Assembly: GCA_016710065.1 (NCBI GenBank)
Contig: JADJLP010000001.1
Coordinates: forward strand, 1,302,001-1,366,000
DNA length: 64,000 bases
DNA from: Candidatus Ideonella esbjergensis
GTDB taxonomy: Bacteria > Pseudomonadota > Gammaproteobacteria > Burkholderiales > Burkholderiaceae_C
Direction: 5' to 3'
The notes beneath the pieces are model-generated. The model did not search any database, was not told the DNA's origin, and saw only the letters and a program-made list of their open reading frames with translations. Below, in pieces: positions 1 to 8,320 of this stretch (positions are counted from its first letter, which is position 1; the number at the start of each line of letters is the position of its first letter). The position numbers were made by a program, and so were the translations under genes.

Positions 1-1
1 C

Positions 2-1537
2 AGCATCGCCTCGTTCGAGATCGGGGTCTTCCTGGGGCTGGGCGGCATCCTGGTGTGCTCGTTCCTGGGTGGCATGCGAGCCGTCACCTGGACCCAGGTG
101 GCGCAGTACATCGTGCTGGTGATCGCTTACCTGGTGCCGGTGGCCTGGCTGAGTGTCAAGCAGACCCACATTCCCATCCCGCAGGCCATTTACGGCTACC
201 AACTGCAGAAGGTGACCCAGGCCGAGCAGCGGCTCAAGGCCGACCCGGCCGAGCTTTCGGTGATTGCGGCGCTGCGGGCCCGTGCCGACGAGCTGGACAG
301 CAAGTTGCACCACGTGGGCGCAGCCCTGGCCAATGACCGCGAACATGCCCGCGAGCTGGTGCTGGTGCTGAAGGAATCGAACGCGCCACAGCGCAGCATC
401 CAGGCCGCCGAGCGTGTGCTGGCCCAACTGCCCAAAGACGAAGCCGCTGCCACCGAACTCTGGAGCCTGCAGCGCAAAGAGCTGGAGGCCCGCGCCCAGC
501 CGCTGGGCGGCATGCCCGACCACGCCACGCCATTTGCTGGCCAACCCGACGGCACGCCCGACGAGCAACGCGCCTACGAACTCTCTCGGCGCAACTTCAT
601 GGCGCTGGTGTTCTGCCTGATGGTGGGCACGGCAGCGCTGCCCCACATCCTGATCCGCTACTACACCACGCCCTCGGTGAAGGAGGCGCGCCAGTCGGTC
701 ACCTGGTCGCTGTTCTTCATCGTGCTGCTCTACCTCACGGCGCCGGCCCTGGCGGTGCTGGTGAAGTACGAGATCTTCAGCTCGCTGGTGGGCACCTCTT
801 TCGACGCGCTGCCAGCCTGGATTGCCAACTGGACCAAGGTCGACCCGACGCTGCTCTCGGTGGAGGACGTCAACCACGACGGTATCCTGCAACTGGGCGA
901 ACTGCGCATCGGTGGCGACATCATCGTGCTGGCCATGCCCGAGATCGCCGGCATGCCCTATGCCATCTCGGGCCTGGTGGCGGCCGGCGGCCTGGCGGCG
1001 GCGCTGTCCACCGCCGATGGCCTGCTGCTCACGATCTCGAACGCGCTCTCGCACGACCTGTACTACCGCATGATCAACCCCCAGGCCTCCACGGCGCGGC
1101 GGGTGATGATTTCCAAGGTGCTGCTGCTGGCGGTGGCGCTGGCGGCGGCCTTCGTGGCGGCACAAAAGCCGGCCAACATCCTGTTCCTGGTGTCGGCCGC
1201 GTTCTCGCTGGCGGCATCAGCCTTCTTTCCGGCGCTGGTGCTGGGCGTGTTCTGGCGCCGCGCCAACCGCTGGGGGGCGGCGGCCGGCATGCTGGCAGGG
1301 CTGGGCCTGACCTTCTGGTACATGGCCACCACCCACCCGGCGTTGCGGGCCTTGCTGGGCGTCACCTCACCCATCCAGCTCTGGTGGGGCATACAGCCCA
1401 TTTCGGCCGGCGTGTTCGGGGTGCCGCTGGGCTTTGCGGTGATTGTGCTGGTGAGCCTGCTCACGCCCAGGCCGTCGGCCCAGTCGCTGCAGTTGGTGGA
1501 AGCGCTGCGCCACCCGCGCGTCGAAGCGGGTGCCTGA
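2..1537 (+). CDS. Sodium:solute symporter, VC_2705-type (5' end outside window)
   Basis: This is an integral inner-membrane carrier of the sodium:solute symporter family that takes up a small substrate, probably a carboxylate, with Na+. The reading frame is open from base 2, so the start codon lies to the left of the window. Visible features are repeated hydrophobic segments, a long hydrophilic insert (roughly codons 55-175) between two membrane segments, and an EF-hand-like loop DVNHDGILQLGE near 866-901 just before a hydrophobic stretch with LAAALSTADGLLLTI. The large insert and the EF-hand loop are what I know of the VC_2705 subgroup rather than of classical ActP or PutP. Members usually sit beside a small DUF4212 membrane protein, which would lie outside the window. 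The gene converges on the histidine kinase gene. The substrate cannot be read from the sequence. Confidence 0.88.
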   Translation, partial: SIASFEIGVFLGLGGILVCSFLGGMRAVTWTQVAQYIVLVIAYLVPVAWLSVKQTHIPIPQAIYGYQLQKVTQAEQRLKADPAELSVIAALRARADELDSKLHHVGAALANDREHARELVLVLKESNAPQRSIQAAERVLAQLPKDEAAATELWSLQRKELEARAQPLGGMPDHATPFAGQPDGTPDEQRAYELSRRNFMALVFCLMVGTAALPHILIRYYTTPSVKEARQSVTWSLFFIVLLYLTAPALAVLVKYEIFSSLVGTSFDALPAWIANWTKVDPTLLSVEDVNHDGILQLGELRIGGDIIVLAMPEIAGMPYAISGLVAAGGLAAALSTADGLLLTISNALSHDLYYRMINPQASTARRVMISKVLLLAVALAAAFVAAQKPANILFLVSAAFSLAASAFFPALVLGVFWRRANRWGAAAGMLAGLGLTFWYMATTHPALRALLGVTSPIQLWWGIQPISAGVFGVPLGFAVIVLVSLLTPRPSAQSLQLVEALRHPRVEAGA

Positions 1538-1627
1538 TTCGAACTGGCGCTCAAGCACACCATCGCGGCCGGCTGCTTTGCGCGTCAGCCGCCGCCAAGG
1601 GTGGCGGTGTCCCTGAGGTACTGAAGG

Positions 1628-3055
1628 CTATGCGGTATCAGCAACTCCGGCGGCGCGTGGCTGCGCGGGCAGGGTGAACCTGAAGGTTGCTCCCAGGCCG
1701 GGTGAGGATTCGGCCCAGACCCGGCCCCCGTGGTGCTCAACAATGCGCCGTACCACCGACAGGCCCACGCCAGAGCCCTCGTAGCCACCCTGATGCTGGC
1801 GGCGGAAGGGCCGGAACAGGCCTTCCGCCCGCTGGGCGTCAAAGCCCGGGCCGTTGTCACTGACGCTGAACTGCCAGGTCGCTTCGTCGGTTCGGATGGC
1901 GTCCACCACGACGCGCAATGTGGGCTGGCCGGCGCCGAACTTGAGTGCGTTGTCCACCAGGTTCACGAACACCTGGCGCAGCAGCACGGGGTCGGCCTGC
2001 AGCAGCGGCAGACGTTCGCTCGGCGTCACGCAGCCCACGGGGGCCCTGGCCAGGCGTGGCAGGCTGGGCAGCAACTCGGCGAGCATGGCCCGGGTGTCCA
2101 CGCCGGTGGGGTGCAAATCACCGCTGCTGGCGCGCGCCAACCTGAGCAAGGCGTCCACCAGGGCCTGCGACTGCGTGGCCTGGTGGGCCATGGCGTCCAG
2201 GTTCTGCACTGCGTTGGCAATGTCGCCCTCGGCCACGGCGTCGCGGGTCAGGCTGGCCAGGCCAGCGATGCCCCCCAGTGGCCCGCGCAGATCGTGCGAG
2301 ACATTGCGGTTGAAACCTTCCAGCAACTCGATGTTCTCGCGCAGGTGCGCTGTGCGTTGCTCAATGCGCTGCTCCAGCGCCTCGTTGGTTCGGCGCAGTT
2401 CGGCTTCAGCCTGGCTCTGCGCTGTCAAGGCCTGGTTGGCCTGGCGCTGGGCCCGCAGCAGGGTTGTGGTGAGCAGGGTGATGCCCAGCACTGTCTGGGG
2501 CAGAACGCCGCGGTTGTCGTCGAAGGGCGGGCCCAGCAATCCGAAGTGCGTCAGCAGGGTGAGCAAGGGCATCAGCAGCAGGGCCACGATGTTCACCATA
2601 TGGCCGCTGCGGGGCTCGCGGTGGGCGCCCCACAGGAACAACGCGCTCCACAGCGGCACCAGGGCAGCCTGGAACCATTGCGCGCCGCGCCGGTCAAGCC
2701 AGCCCAGGCTGATGGCGAGCATGGCGCTGACGATCAGGGCCAGCAGCAGGCCGATCAGCAGGCGCCGCCAGAGTGGCGGGGCGACCACATAGTCGGCCAG
2801 CGCGCTGGTCATGACGATGTAGGCCAGCGAGGTCCACAGCGCGGTAACGGTGAGCCAGGGGCCGGCCCGCTGCACGGCCTGGAACTGCCAGGCGTTGACC
2901 GTGTAGATCGCCGCGAACACGGCAAAACCCACCGAGAGTTTCCAGGCCCAGGGGGTGCGCAGCTCGCGCCAGGTGAGCAGGAACAGCACAGCCAGCGCGA
3001 GGTGCAGGCAGGCACCGGTGAGGGCCAGGGTTGCGTTCGAATCCAGGGGCGGCAT
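1628..3055 (-). CDS. Membrane-bound sensor histidine kinase (orphan)
   Basis: This 475-residue protein is a two-component sensor kinase. The first 200 residues hold about six or seven hydrophobic segments with no large periplasmic domain. A coiled-coil linker (about 203-245) follows, then a HisKA domain with the phospho-acceptor in NVSHDLRGPL (His about 254). The HATPase_c domain shows the N box VNLVDNALKFG, the G1 box SDNGPGFD and the G2 box GSGVGLSVVRRI. The start at 3055 was chosen because the frame upstream of it encodes arginine/cysteine-rich non-protein-like sequence and the chosen start gives a membrane protein directly. No response regulator gene is adjacent, so the partner is encoded elsewhere. 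The membrane sensor type suggests a signal sensed within or near the membrane, but the ligand is unknown. Confidence 0.88.
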   Translation of the reverse strand: MPPLDSNATLALTGACLHLALAVLFLLTWRELRTPWAWKLSVGFAVFAAIYTVNAWQFQAVQRAGPWLTVTALWTSLAYIVMTSALADYVVAPPLWRRLLIGLLLALIVSAMLAISLGWLDRRGAQWFQAALVPLWSALFLWGAHREPRSGHMVNIVALLLMPLLTLLTHFGLLGPPFDDNRGVLPQTVLGITLLTTTLLRAQRQANQALTAQSQAEAELRRTNEALEQRIEQRTAHLRENIELLEGFNRNVSHDLRGPLGGIAGLASLTRDAVAEGDIANAVQNLDAMAHQATQSQALVDALLRLARASSGDLHPTGVDTRAMLAELLPSLPRLARAPVGCVTPSERLPLLQADPVLLRQVFVNLVDNALKFGAGQPTLRVVVDAIRTDEATWQFSVSDNGPGFDAQRAEGLFRPFRRQHQGGYEGSGVGLSVVRRIVEHHGGRVWAESSPGLGATFRFTLPAQPRAAGVADTA

Positions 3056-3131
3056 CAGCGAGGGTGACGAGGGCGGTGAGGGGCGGGATGGGGCGTGGCC
3101 CGCATTCTGGCGCCTGGGTGCTCGCCGGGGT

Positions 3132-4079
3132 TCAACCGTTTGCCAAAAAATCGCGCAGGAGCTGCGCCAGGGCCTCGGGCTGGTCGTGGTGCAGCATGTG
3201 GCCGCAGGGCGAGAGCATGTGGTGCTCCACCCGCGCCACCACGGCCAGGCGGGCATCAAACTCCGAACGCGGATAGCGGTGCCCCCACCACTGGGTGGTG
3301 TCGGTCTGATCGCCGTCCACCCACAGCACCGGCGCAGTGATGCGACGCCAGGCGGCCAGCACCTCCTCCACGCGGTAGAGCAAGGCGCTCACACGCTTGT
3401 GTGCCGGGTCGCCCAGGATGCGGAAGCGGCCGTCCTCGCTTTGCGCGGACCAGTGCCCCGCCAGCCAGGCTGCCTTGTCGGCCGGCAGGCGTGGGTTGTT
3501 CTTGCGCAGGCGCTCGGCCACGCCGGCCAGGCTGTCGTAGTCGCGCAGGGTCTGCGGCTGCGCCAGTTCGTCCAGCCACTTGGCCAGGCGGTGCGGCGAA
3601 TCTTCAGGCGCGGTGGCCGGCATGCCAAAGCCTTCGAGGTTGATGAGCTTGCGGATGCGCGCAGGCCGCACGCCGGCATAGCTCATCACCACATTGCCGC
3701 CCATGCTGTGGCCCAGCAGGTCGATAGGCTGCTGGGCCGAGATCAGGCCTGCCACACGGCCATCCAGCAGCGCGTCCAGATCGCCCAGGTAATCGGCAAA
3801 CCAGTAGTGGTCCACCGGTGGCGCGGTGGTGTGCCCAAAGCCGCGCCAGTCGGGGGCCAGGATGAAGCGGGTGGGGCCTTCGATGTCGGCCAGGGCGTCC
3901 ACCACGAACTGGAACGAGGCCCCCACGTCCATGAAACCGTGGCACATCAGCAGCGCGGGCCGCTCGGGCGTCACCATCGAAGGATCGCCCCAAGTGCTGA
4001 GGTGGTAGTTCAGGCCACGCACCGGTACGAACAGGTCGGTGGCTGGGCGGTGCGGCTGGTAGGGGAGTGGGCTGCTCAT
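3132..4079 (-). CDS. Alpha/beta hydrolase
   Basis: This 315-residue protein of the alpha/beta hydrolase fold has the nucleophile elbow GHSMGG and an oxyanion-hole-like segment LMCHGFMDVGAS early in the protein. A C-terminal histidine occurs in the context SPCGHMLHHDQPEAL, where the catalytic His of the fold is expected, and an aspartate in LWVDGDQTDT is a plausible acid. There is no signal peptide, so it is probably cytoplasmic. The substrate cannot be predicted: esterases, lipases and ring-cleavage-product hydrolases share this pattern. It is transcribed in the same direction as the histidine kinase downstream (76 bp between them), so cotranscription is possible. It is divergent from the acetyltransferase gene with only about 60 bp between start codons. 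Confidence 0.85.
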   Translation of the reverse strand: MSSPLPYQPHRPATDLFVPVRGLNYHLSTWGDPSMVTPERPALLMCHGFMDVGASFQFVVDALADIEGPTRFILAPDWRGFGHTTAPPVDHYWFADYLGDLDALLDGRVAGLISAQQPIDLLGHSMGGNVVMSYAGVRPARIRKLINLEGFGMPATAPEDSPHRLAKWLDELAQPQTLRDYDSLAGVAERLRKNNPRLPADKAAWLAGHWSAQSEDGRFRILGDPAHKRVSALLYRVEEVLAAWRRITAPVLWVDGDQTDTTQWWGHRYPRSEFDARLAVVARVEHHMLSPCGHMLHHDQPEALAQLLRDFLANG

Positions 4080-4139
4080 CGCACCACTGTACGGGTGCCG
4101 GTTTCAGCCCACTGTCGGCCCGGTGACAAAATTGGCCGC

Positions 4140-4658
4140 ATGAGTGAAAGCACCCAGTACCAGCTGCGAGCCGCCGAGCTGCGCGACCTGCCCGCCATCG
4201 TGGCGTTGATCCGTGAACTGGCCGAGTTCGAGCAGCTCAGCCACATGGTGGAGACCACGGTGGAGAAGTTGGCGCCGCACCTGTTTGGCGAGCGGCCGGT
4301 GGCCGAGTGCGTGGTGGCCGAGTTGCCTGCCGAGCCGGGCATGCCGCTGGTGGCCTTTGCGTTGTTCTTCACCAACTTCTCCACTTTCAAGTGCCGGCCT
4401 GGCCTGTACCTGGAAGACCTGTACGTGCAGCCCGCGAGGCGCGGACTGGGCCTGGGCAAAGCCCTGCTGAGCCATCTGGCCGCGCTGGCTGTGCAACGCG
4501 GCTGTGGCCGCTTCGAGTGGAGTGTGCTCGACTGGAACGCCAACGCCATCGCGTTCTACCAGCGCATGGGCGCCACGGTGTTGCCCGACTGGCGAATATG
4601 CCGGGTGACTGGAGACGCCTTGGCGGTCTTGGGCCGTCAGCCACGGTTGCGGGAATGA
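4140..4658 (+). CDS. GNAT family N-acetyltransferase, diamine-acetyltransferase-like
   Basis: This 172-residue protein carries the GNAT fold. The acetyl-CoA binding motif A appears as YLEDLYVQPARRGLGLGKAL, and motif B as the segment WNANAIAFYQRMGA. The FFTNFSTFKCRPGLYLEDLYV region and the overall length resemble spermidine/spermine-type diamine acetyltransferases, so a small amine or amino-acid analogue is a reasonable substrate guess, but this is inference. The ATG at 4140 is the first one giving the RAAELRDLPAIVALIRELAE N-terminus typical of the family. The open frame extends far upstream but codes for low-quality sequence antisense to the hydrolase. The gene converges on the FKBP gene, with 24 bp between the two stop codons. 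Confidence 0.87.
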   Translation: MSESTQYQLRAAELRDLPAIVALIRELAEFEQLSHMVETTVEKLAPHLFGERPVAECVVAELPAEPGMPLVAFALFFTNFSTFKCRPGLYLEDLYVQPARRGLGLGKALLSHLAALAVQRGCGRFEWSVLDWNANAIAFYQRMGATVLPDWRICRVTGDALAVLGRQPRLRE

Positions 4659-4682
4659 CGGCGATGCGACTACCGGCGGCAC

Positions 4683-5387
4683 TCAGACGCCCAGCAAATC
4701 CACCTCGAACACCAGCGTGGCGTTGGGAGGAATGACGCCACCCGCACCACGGGCACCGTAACCCAGGTGGGCCGGGATCACCAGCACGCGGGTGCCGCCC
4801 ACCTTCATGCCCTGCACGCCCTGGTCCCAGCCCTGGATCACCATGCCGGCGCCCAAGTCGAACTCGAAGGGGTCGCCGCGGTCCTTGCTGCTGTCGAACT
4901 TGCGGCCGCGCTGCTGTGGCGCGGTTTCATCAAACAGCCAGCCGGTGTAGTGCACGGTCACGCTGTGGCCGGCTTCGGCGGTGGCGCCACTGCCTTGCAC
5001 CACATCGGTCATTTGCAGGCTGGGGCGCTCGGGCGTGGGCAGCAGTTCCACTTCAAACACCAGGGTGGCGTTGGGCGGGATCACACCACCGGCGCCGCGC
5101 GCGCCATAGCCCAGCTCGGGCGGGATGGTGAGCACCCGCTTGCCACCCACCTGCATGCCCTGCACGCCCTCGTCCCAGCCACGGATGACCATGCCGGCGT
5201 CCAGATCGAACTCAAAAGGCTCGCCGCGGTCCTTGCTGCTGTCGAACTTTCGGCCACGGCCGTTGGGGGCCGCAGCGTCGTGCAGCCAGCCGGTGTAGTG
5301 CACCGTCACGCTCTGGCCCGACTGGGCGGTGGCACCGGTGCCTGGCACCACGTCTTCGTATTGCAGGCCGCTGGGGGTCGTGGTCAT
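4683..5387 (-). CDS. FKBP-type peptidyl-prolyl isomerase with two tandem FKBP domains
   Basis: The protein (234 residues) catalyses cis-trans isomerisation of Xaa-Pro bonds. It contains two complete FKBP domains (about 1-114 and 121-234) that are near copies: each has SVTVHYTGWL, RGRKFDSSKDRG, PFEFDL.AGMVI.GWD.GVQGM, GYGARGAGGVIPPNATLVFEV. All usual active-site positions (Tyr, Phe-Asp, Val-Ile, Trp, Tyr) are present in both halves, so both are probably active. There is no signal peptide, indicating a cytoplasmic enzyme. The common bacterial form of this type is a single domain of about 115 residues, so this is an in-frame internal duplication with a short linker (PTPERPSLQM). AAGGA lies just upstream of the start ATG. 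It lies 39 bp upstream of the 5'-to-3' end of GluQRS and may be cotranscribed with it. Confidence 0.93.
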   Translation of the reverse strand: MTTTPSGLQYEDVVPGTGATAQSGQSVTVHYTGWLHDAAAPNGRGRKFDSSKDRGEPFEFDLDAGMVIRGWDEGVQGMQVGGKRVLTIPPELGYGARGAGGVIPPNATLVFEVELLPTPERPSLQMTDVVQGSGATAEAGHSVTVHYTGWLFDETAPQQRGRKFDSSKDRGDPFEFDLGAGMVIQGWDQGVQGMKVGGTRVLVIPAHLGYGARGAGGVIPPNATLVFEVDLLGV

Positions 5388-5426
5388 GGGAGTCCTTCAG
5401 GTCTCAGATTGCAAACAAGGGGCGCA

Positions 5427-6350
5427 TCATGCCACCGCTGGGCACCGTGCCGGGCAGCTGGCGCGCCAGGCCGGCACAGCCGCTGCCAACCACTCGGCGA
5501 CCGTGGCGCTGGGCAGGTCAGGCGGCAGGCCCAGCACCTGGGCGGCCTGCTGAAGGGCCCGCACGGGGAGCGAGAGATCGAGCGCGATGGCACCGTTCTG
5601 CTTCGAGAGTTTTTGTCCGTCGGCGGCCAGCACCAGCGGCGTGTGCAGGGTGCGCGGCGTGGGCAGGCCCAACAGGCGCTGCAGGTGGATCTGGCGCGGC
5701 GTGTTGTCGGCCAGGTCTGCGCCACGCACCACGTCGGTCACGCCCTGCTCGGCGTCATCCACCACCACGGCCAACTGGTAGGCCCACAGGCCGTCGGCCC
5801 GCCGCAGCACGAAATCGCCCACGGCCTGGCTGAGGTTCTGCGTTTGCGGGCCCAAGCGGCGGTCTTGCCAGGCGATGTGCAAATCGCTGCCACCCAGGCC
5901 GTCGGTGCGCACCCGCCAGGCACCCGGCTCGCGGCCCTGCAGGCCCTGGCGGCAGGTGCCGGGGTAGACCAGTTCGCCATGCCGCTCGGGGGTCAGGCCA
6001 CGGGCCAGCAGCGCGGCGGCGATGTCCTTGCGGCTGCAGCCGCAGGGGTAGGCGAGGGCGCGCGCCTGCAGCTGGCCCAAGGCCTTTTGGTAGGCCGCAC
6101 CGCGCTGCGATTGCCACCAGGGCGCCGCGTCGGCCAGCAGGCCGCAGGTGGCCAACTGCTGCAGGATGGTCTCAGTGGCGCCGGCGATGCAGCGCGGCGT
6201 GTCCACATCTTCGATGCGCACCAGCCAGCGGCCGTCGTGGGCGCGGGCGTCAAGCCAACTGGCGAGTGCTGCCACCAGAGAGCCCGAGTGCAGTGGGCCG
6301 GTGGGCGAGGGGGCGAATCTGCCGGTGTAGAGCCGGGTTTCAGTCGACAT
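5427..6350 (-). CDS. gluQ: Glutamyl-Q tRNA(Asp) synthetase
   Basis: This 307-residue GluRS paralogue lacks the anticodon-binding half and attaches glutamate to the queuosine base in tRNA(Asp). The adenylate-binding signature is seen as RFAPSPTGPLHSGSLVAAL (residues about 9-28). A zinc site is suggested by CGCSRKD followed by YPGTCRQG, and the KMSKS-like motif appears as KLSKQNGA. Length and absence of a C-terminal anticodon domain fit GluQRS. The start at 6350 gives the expected N-terminus. It overlaps the last 11 bp of the upstream lysR gene, which implies translational coupling or at least joint transcription with it. Confidence 0.93.
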   Translation of the reverse strand: MSTETRLYTGRFAPSPTGPLHSGSLVAALASWLDARAHDGRWLVRIEDVDTPRCIAGATETILQQLATCGLLADAAPWWQSQRGAAYQKALGQLQARALAYPCGCSRKDIAAALLARGLTPERHGELVYPGTCRQGLQGREPGAWRVRTDGLGGSDLHIAWQDRRLGPQTQNLSQAVGDFVLRRADGLWAYQLAVVVDDAEQGVTDVVRGADLADNTPRQIHLQRLLGLPTPRTLHTPLVLAADGQKLSKQNGAIALDLSLPVRALQQAAQVLGLPPDLPSATVAEWLAAAVPAWRASCPARCPAVA

Positions 6351-7329
6351 CGCTGGGCAGGCCGCAGTGGCGCTCCATGAGCGCATGGCGGGTGGTGTCG
6401 CTTTCCAGCTGTGCCAGCCACCATTGCAGGGCCAGGCCTTGCGGGGCCTTGCGGGGCTGGCCCACGGCGGCGGCGCGCCAGGCATAGCCCAGCCGTGCAG
6501 TGCGGCGTTGGCGCTGCACGGCCCTGGCCACCAGGCGGCCGCCGCGCAAGTGGTCGCGCACCAGGGGCTCGGGCACGAAGCCGCAGCCCAGGCAGCGCAA
6601 CTGCGCCTCGATCTTGGCCTGCATGCTCGACACCGTCAGCACGTCCTGCCCGGGCAGCAGGTTCACGGTGAGCGGCGAGAGCCGCTGGGCCGAATCGGCC
6701 ACGGCCACGGCGCGGTGCTTCATGATCTCGGCGTCGTCCAGCGGCTCGGGCGCGGCGGCCAGCGGGTGGTGCGGGGCCACGGCAAAGACAAAGTCCATGT
6801 CGCCCAGCGGCTTGACCTCGATGCCCTGCGCCGCGTTGTCCACCGACACGCCCATGGCCAGGTCGGCCTGGCCCGACACCAGCGCCTCCCAGGTGCCGGC
6901 CAGCACCTCGGTGCGCAGGCGCAGGCGCGTGCCGGGGCCAGCCTCGCCACCGGCCGGGCGCAGCGCGTAGAAGGATTCGCACAGCTCCAGCAGCGTGAGG
7001 CGCGAGAGCACGCCGTCGCAGGCGATGGTGAGCTGGGTTTCCCAGCCGGTGGAGACGCGGCGCACCCGGTTGGCCACGGCGTCCATCTCGCTCAGCAGGC
7101 GCCGGCCCTCGGTGAGCAGCTCGGTGCCGGCGGCGGTGAGCTTGGCCTGGCGCGAGCTGCGGTCGAACAGCAGCACGTCGAGCGCGTCTTCGAGCTGGCG
7201 CACGCTGTAGGTGAGGGCCGATGGCACCTTGCCCAGTTCGCGCGCCGCTGCGGCGAAGCTGCCGGTGCGGGCGATGGTGTCCATCATCAGCAGGGCGTCG
7301 GGCGTGAGGGCGTGGCGGCGGTCAGTCAT
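6340..7329 (-). CDS. LysR family transcriptional regulator
   Basis: This 329-residue DNA-binding regulator has the N-terminal winged helix-turn-helix (about 8-68: LMMDTIARTGSFAAAARELG, then PSALTYSVRQLEDAL and LFDRSSRQAKLTAAG) and a periplasmic-binding-protein-like effector domain behind it. The start at 7329 is preferred over an upstream in-frame ATG at 7350 because AAGGAA lies 6-7 bases upstream of it. The gene is divergent from a pirin gene. LysR regulators often control the divergent neighbour, and a perfect inverted repeat lies between the two genes. The 3' end overlaps gluQ. The co-inducer is unknown. Confidence 0.9.
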   Translation of the reverse strand: MTDRRHALTPDALLMMDTIARTGSFAAAARELGKVPSALTYSVRQLEDALDVLLFDRSSRQAKLTAAGTELLTEGRRLLSEMDAVANRVRRVSTGWETQLTIACDGVLSRLTLLELCESFYALRPAGGEAGPGTRLRLRTEVLAGTWEALVSGQADLAMGVSVDNAAQGIEVKPLGDMDFVFAVAPHHPLAAAPEPLDDAEIMKHRAVAVADSAQRLSPLTVNLLPGQDVLTVSSMQAKIEAQLRCLGCGFVPEPLVRDHLRGGRLVARAVQRQRRTARLGYAWRAAAVGQPRKAPQGLALQWWLAQLESDTTRHALMERHCGLPSDVD

Positions 7330-7362
7330 GCGGGTTCCTTGGCGGTTCATCTTATTTGAAAG

Positions 7363-7377
7363 AACGCTTCAAGCGTT
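7363..7377. promoter_or_regulatory. Perfect inverted repeat between lysR and pirin genes
   Basis: The sequence AACGCTT C AAGCGTT is a perfect 7-bp inverted repeat around a single base. It lies 34 bp upstream of the lysR start and 75 bp upstream of the pirin start. Its position between divergent genes, one of them a LysR regulator, makes it a candidate regulator binding site. That it is an operator is inference. Confidence 0.5.
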
Positions 7378-7451
7378 GTACCCCACAGGCCTGGTGGCAA
7401 GGCCTACATTGCTTCATCCGCCTCACTGCGTTGCCTGGAAGTACCCCCACC

Positions 7452-8156
7452 ATGATCACCCTGCGCAAGTCCCAAGACCGTGGCCACGCCGACCACGGCT
7501 GGCTCAAGAGCCGCCACAGCTTCTCGTTCGCCGACTACGTTGACCCGGCGCACATGGGCTTTGGCAACCTGCGTGTGATCAACGAGGACCGCATCACCCC
7601 CGGCACCGGCTTTGGCACGCACGGCCACCGCGACATGGAGATCATCAGCGTGGTGCTGGAGGGCGAACTGGCGCACCGCGACAGCATGGGCAACGGCACC
7701 TCCATCCCGCCCGGCGAGGTGCAGCGCATGACGGCCGGCACGGGTGTGCGCCACAGCGAGTTCAACCACGCCGAGGGCCAGACCACGCATTTCCTGCAGA
7801 TCTGGCTGCTGCCGGCTGCGCGCGATTTGCCGCCGGCCTATGAGCAGATGAAGGTGGATGCGGCTGGCACGCGCGGCCGGTTGCTCCTGGTGGGCGCACC
7901 GGGTGGCGGCACGGGCGTGCTGAACCTGCAGGCCGATGCGCGGCTGTACCAGGGGCGCTTTGACGGCGCAGAGAGCGCCGAGCTGGCTCTGAGCCCGCAG
8001 CGGCTGGGCTACGTGCACGTGGTGCGCGGCCACCTGAATGTGAATGGCCAGGCTCTGGAGGCCGGTGATGCGGCCAAGTTGCAGGGCGAGAGCAGCCTCA
8101 CGCTGTCATGCGGGCAGGCGGCCGAAGTGCTGGTGTTCGACTTGGCGCCGCTGTGA
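7452..8156 (+). CDS. Pirin family protein (bicupin)
   Basis: This 234-residue pirin-type cupin protein has the N-terminal cupin metal-binding pattern in GTHGHRDMEIISVVLEGEL and GVRHSEFNHAEG, which supplies the usual three His and one Glu. The family includes quercetinase-like dioxygenases and redox-sensing pirins; which role applies here cannot be decided. The start at 7452 gives the family-typical N-terminus MITLRKSQDRGHAD. It is divergent from the LysR gene and probably controlled by it. The C-terminal cupin half (GYVHVVRGHLNVNGQALEAG) lacks an obvious metal site, as usual for the family. Confidence 0.9.
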   Translation: MITLRKSQDRGHADHGWLKSRHSFSFADYVDPAHMGFGNLRVINEDRITPGTGFGTHGHRDMEIISVVLEGELAHRDSMGNGTSIPPGEVQRMTAGTGVRHSEFNHAEGQTTHFLQIWLLPAARDLPPAYEQMKVDAAGTRGRLLLVGAPGGGTGVLNLQADARLYQGRFDGAESAELALSPQRLGYVHVVRGHLNVNGQALEAGDAAKLQGESSLTLSCGQAAEVLVFDLAPL

Positions 8157-8192
8157 AGCAGGGCCTGGCCCACAGCGCCAGGTACGGGGACC

Positions 8193-8310
8193 GTCATTCC
8201 CGCGAAGGCGGGAATCCATGTCGTGGCAGGCTGTGGATTCCCGCCTGCGCGGGAATGACGAAGGGGGTGCGGGAATGACGAGGCGCAGCGGAATGACGAG
8301 GCGCAGCCGA
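8193..8310. repeat. REP-like palindromic pair with degenerate tail copies
   Basis: Two head-to-head copies of a palindromic unit (GTCATTCCCGCGAAGGCGGG and its inverse) enclose about 24 bp. The last 12 bases (GCGGGAATGACG) are then repeated with decay up to about 8310. The same unit occurs at six other places in this window. It lies between convergent genes (pirin and FkbM). Such repeats can act as mRNA 3'-end stabilisers or terminators; no function is shown by the sequence. Confidence 0.85.
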
Positions 8311-8320
8311 ATGGCGATGC

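Noticed and set aside
1592..1607. Hairpin CCGCCA-AGGG-TGGCGG between the symporter and histidine kinase as a terminator
   Set aside because: The stem is only 6 bp and no T-tract follows on either strand.
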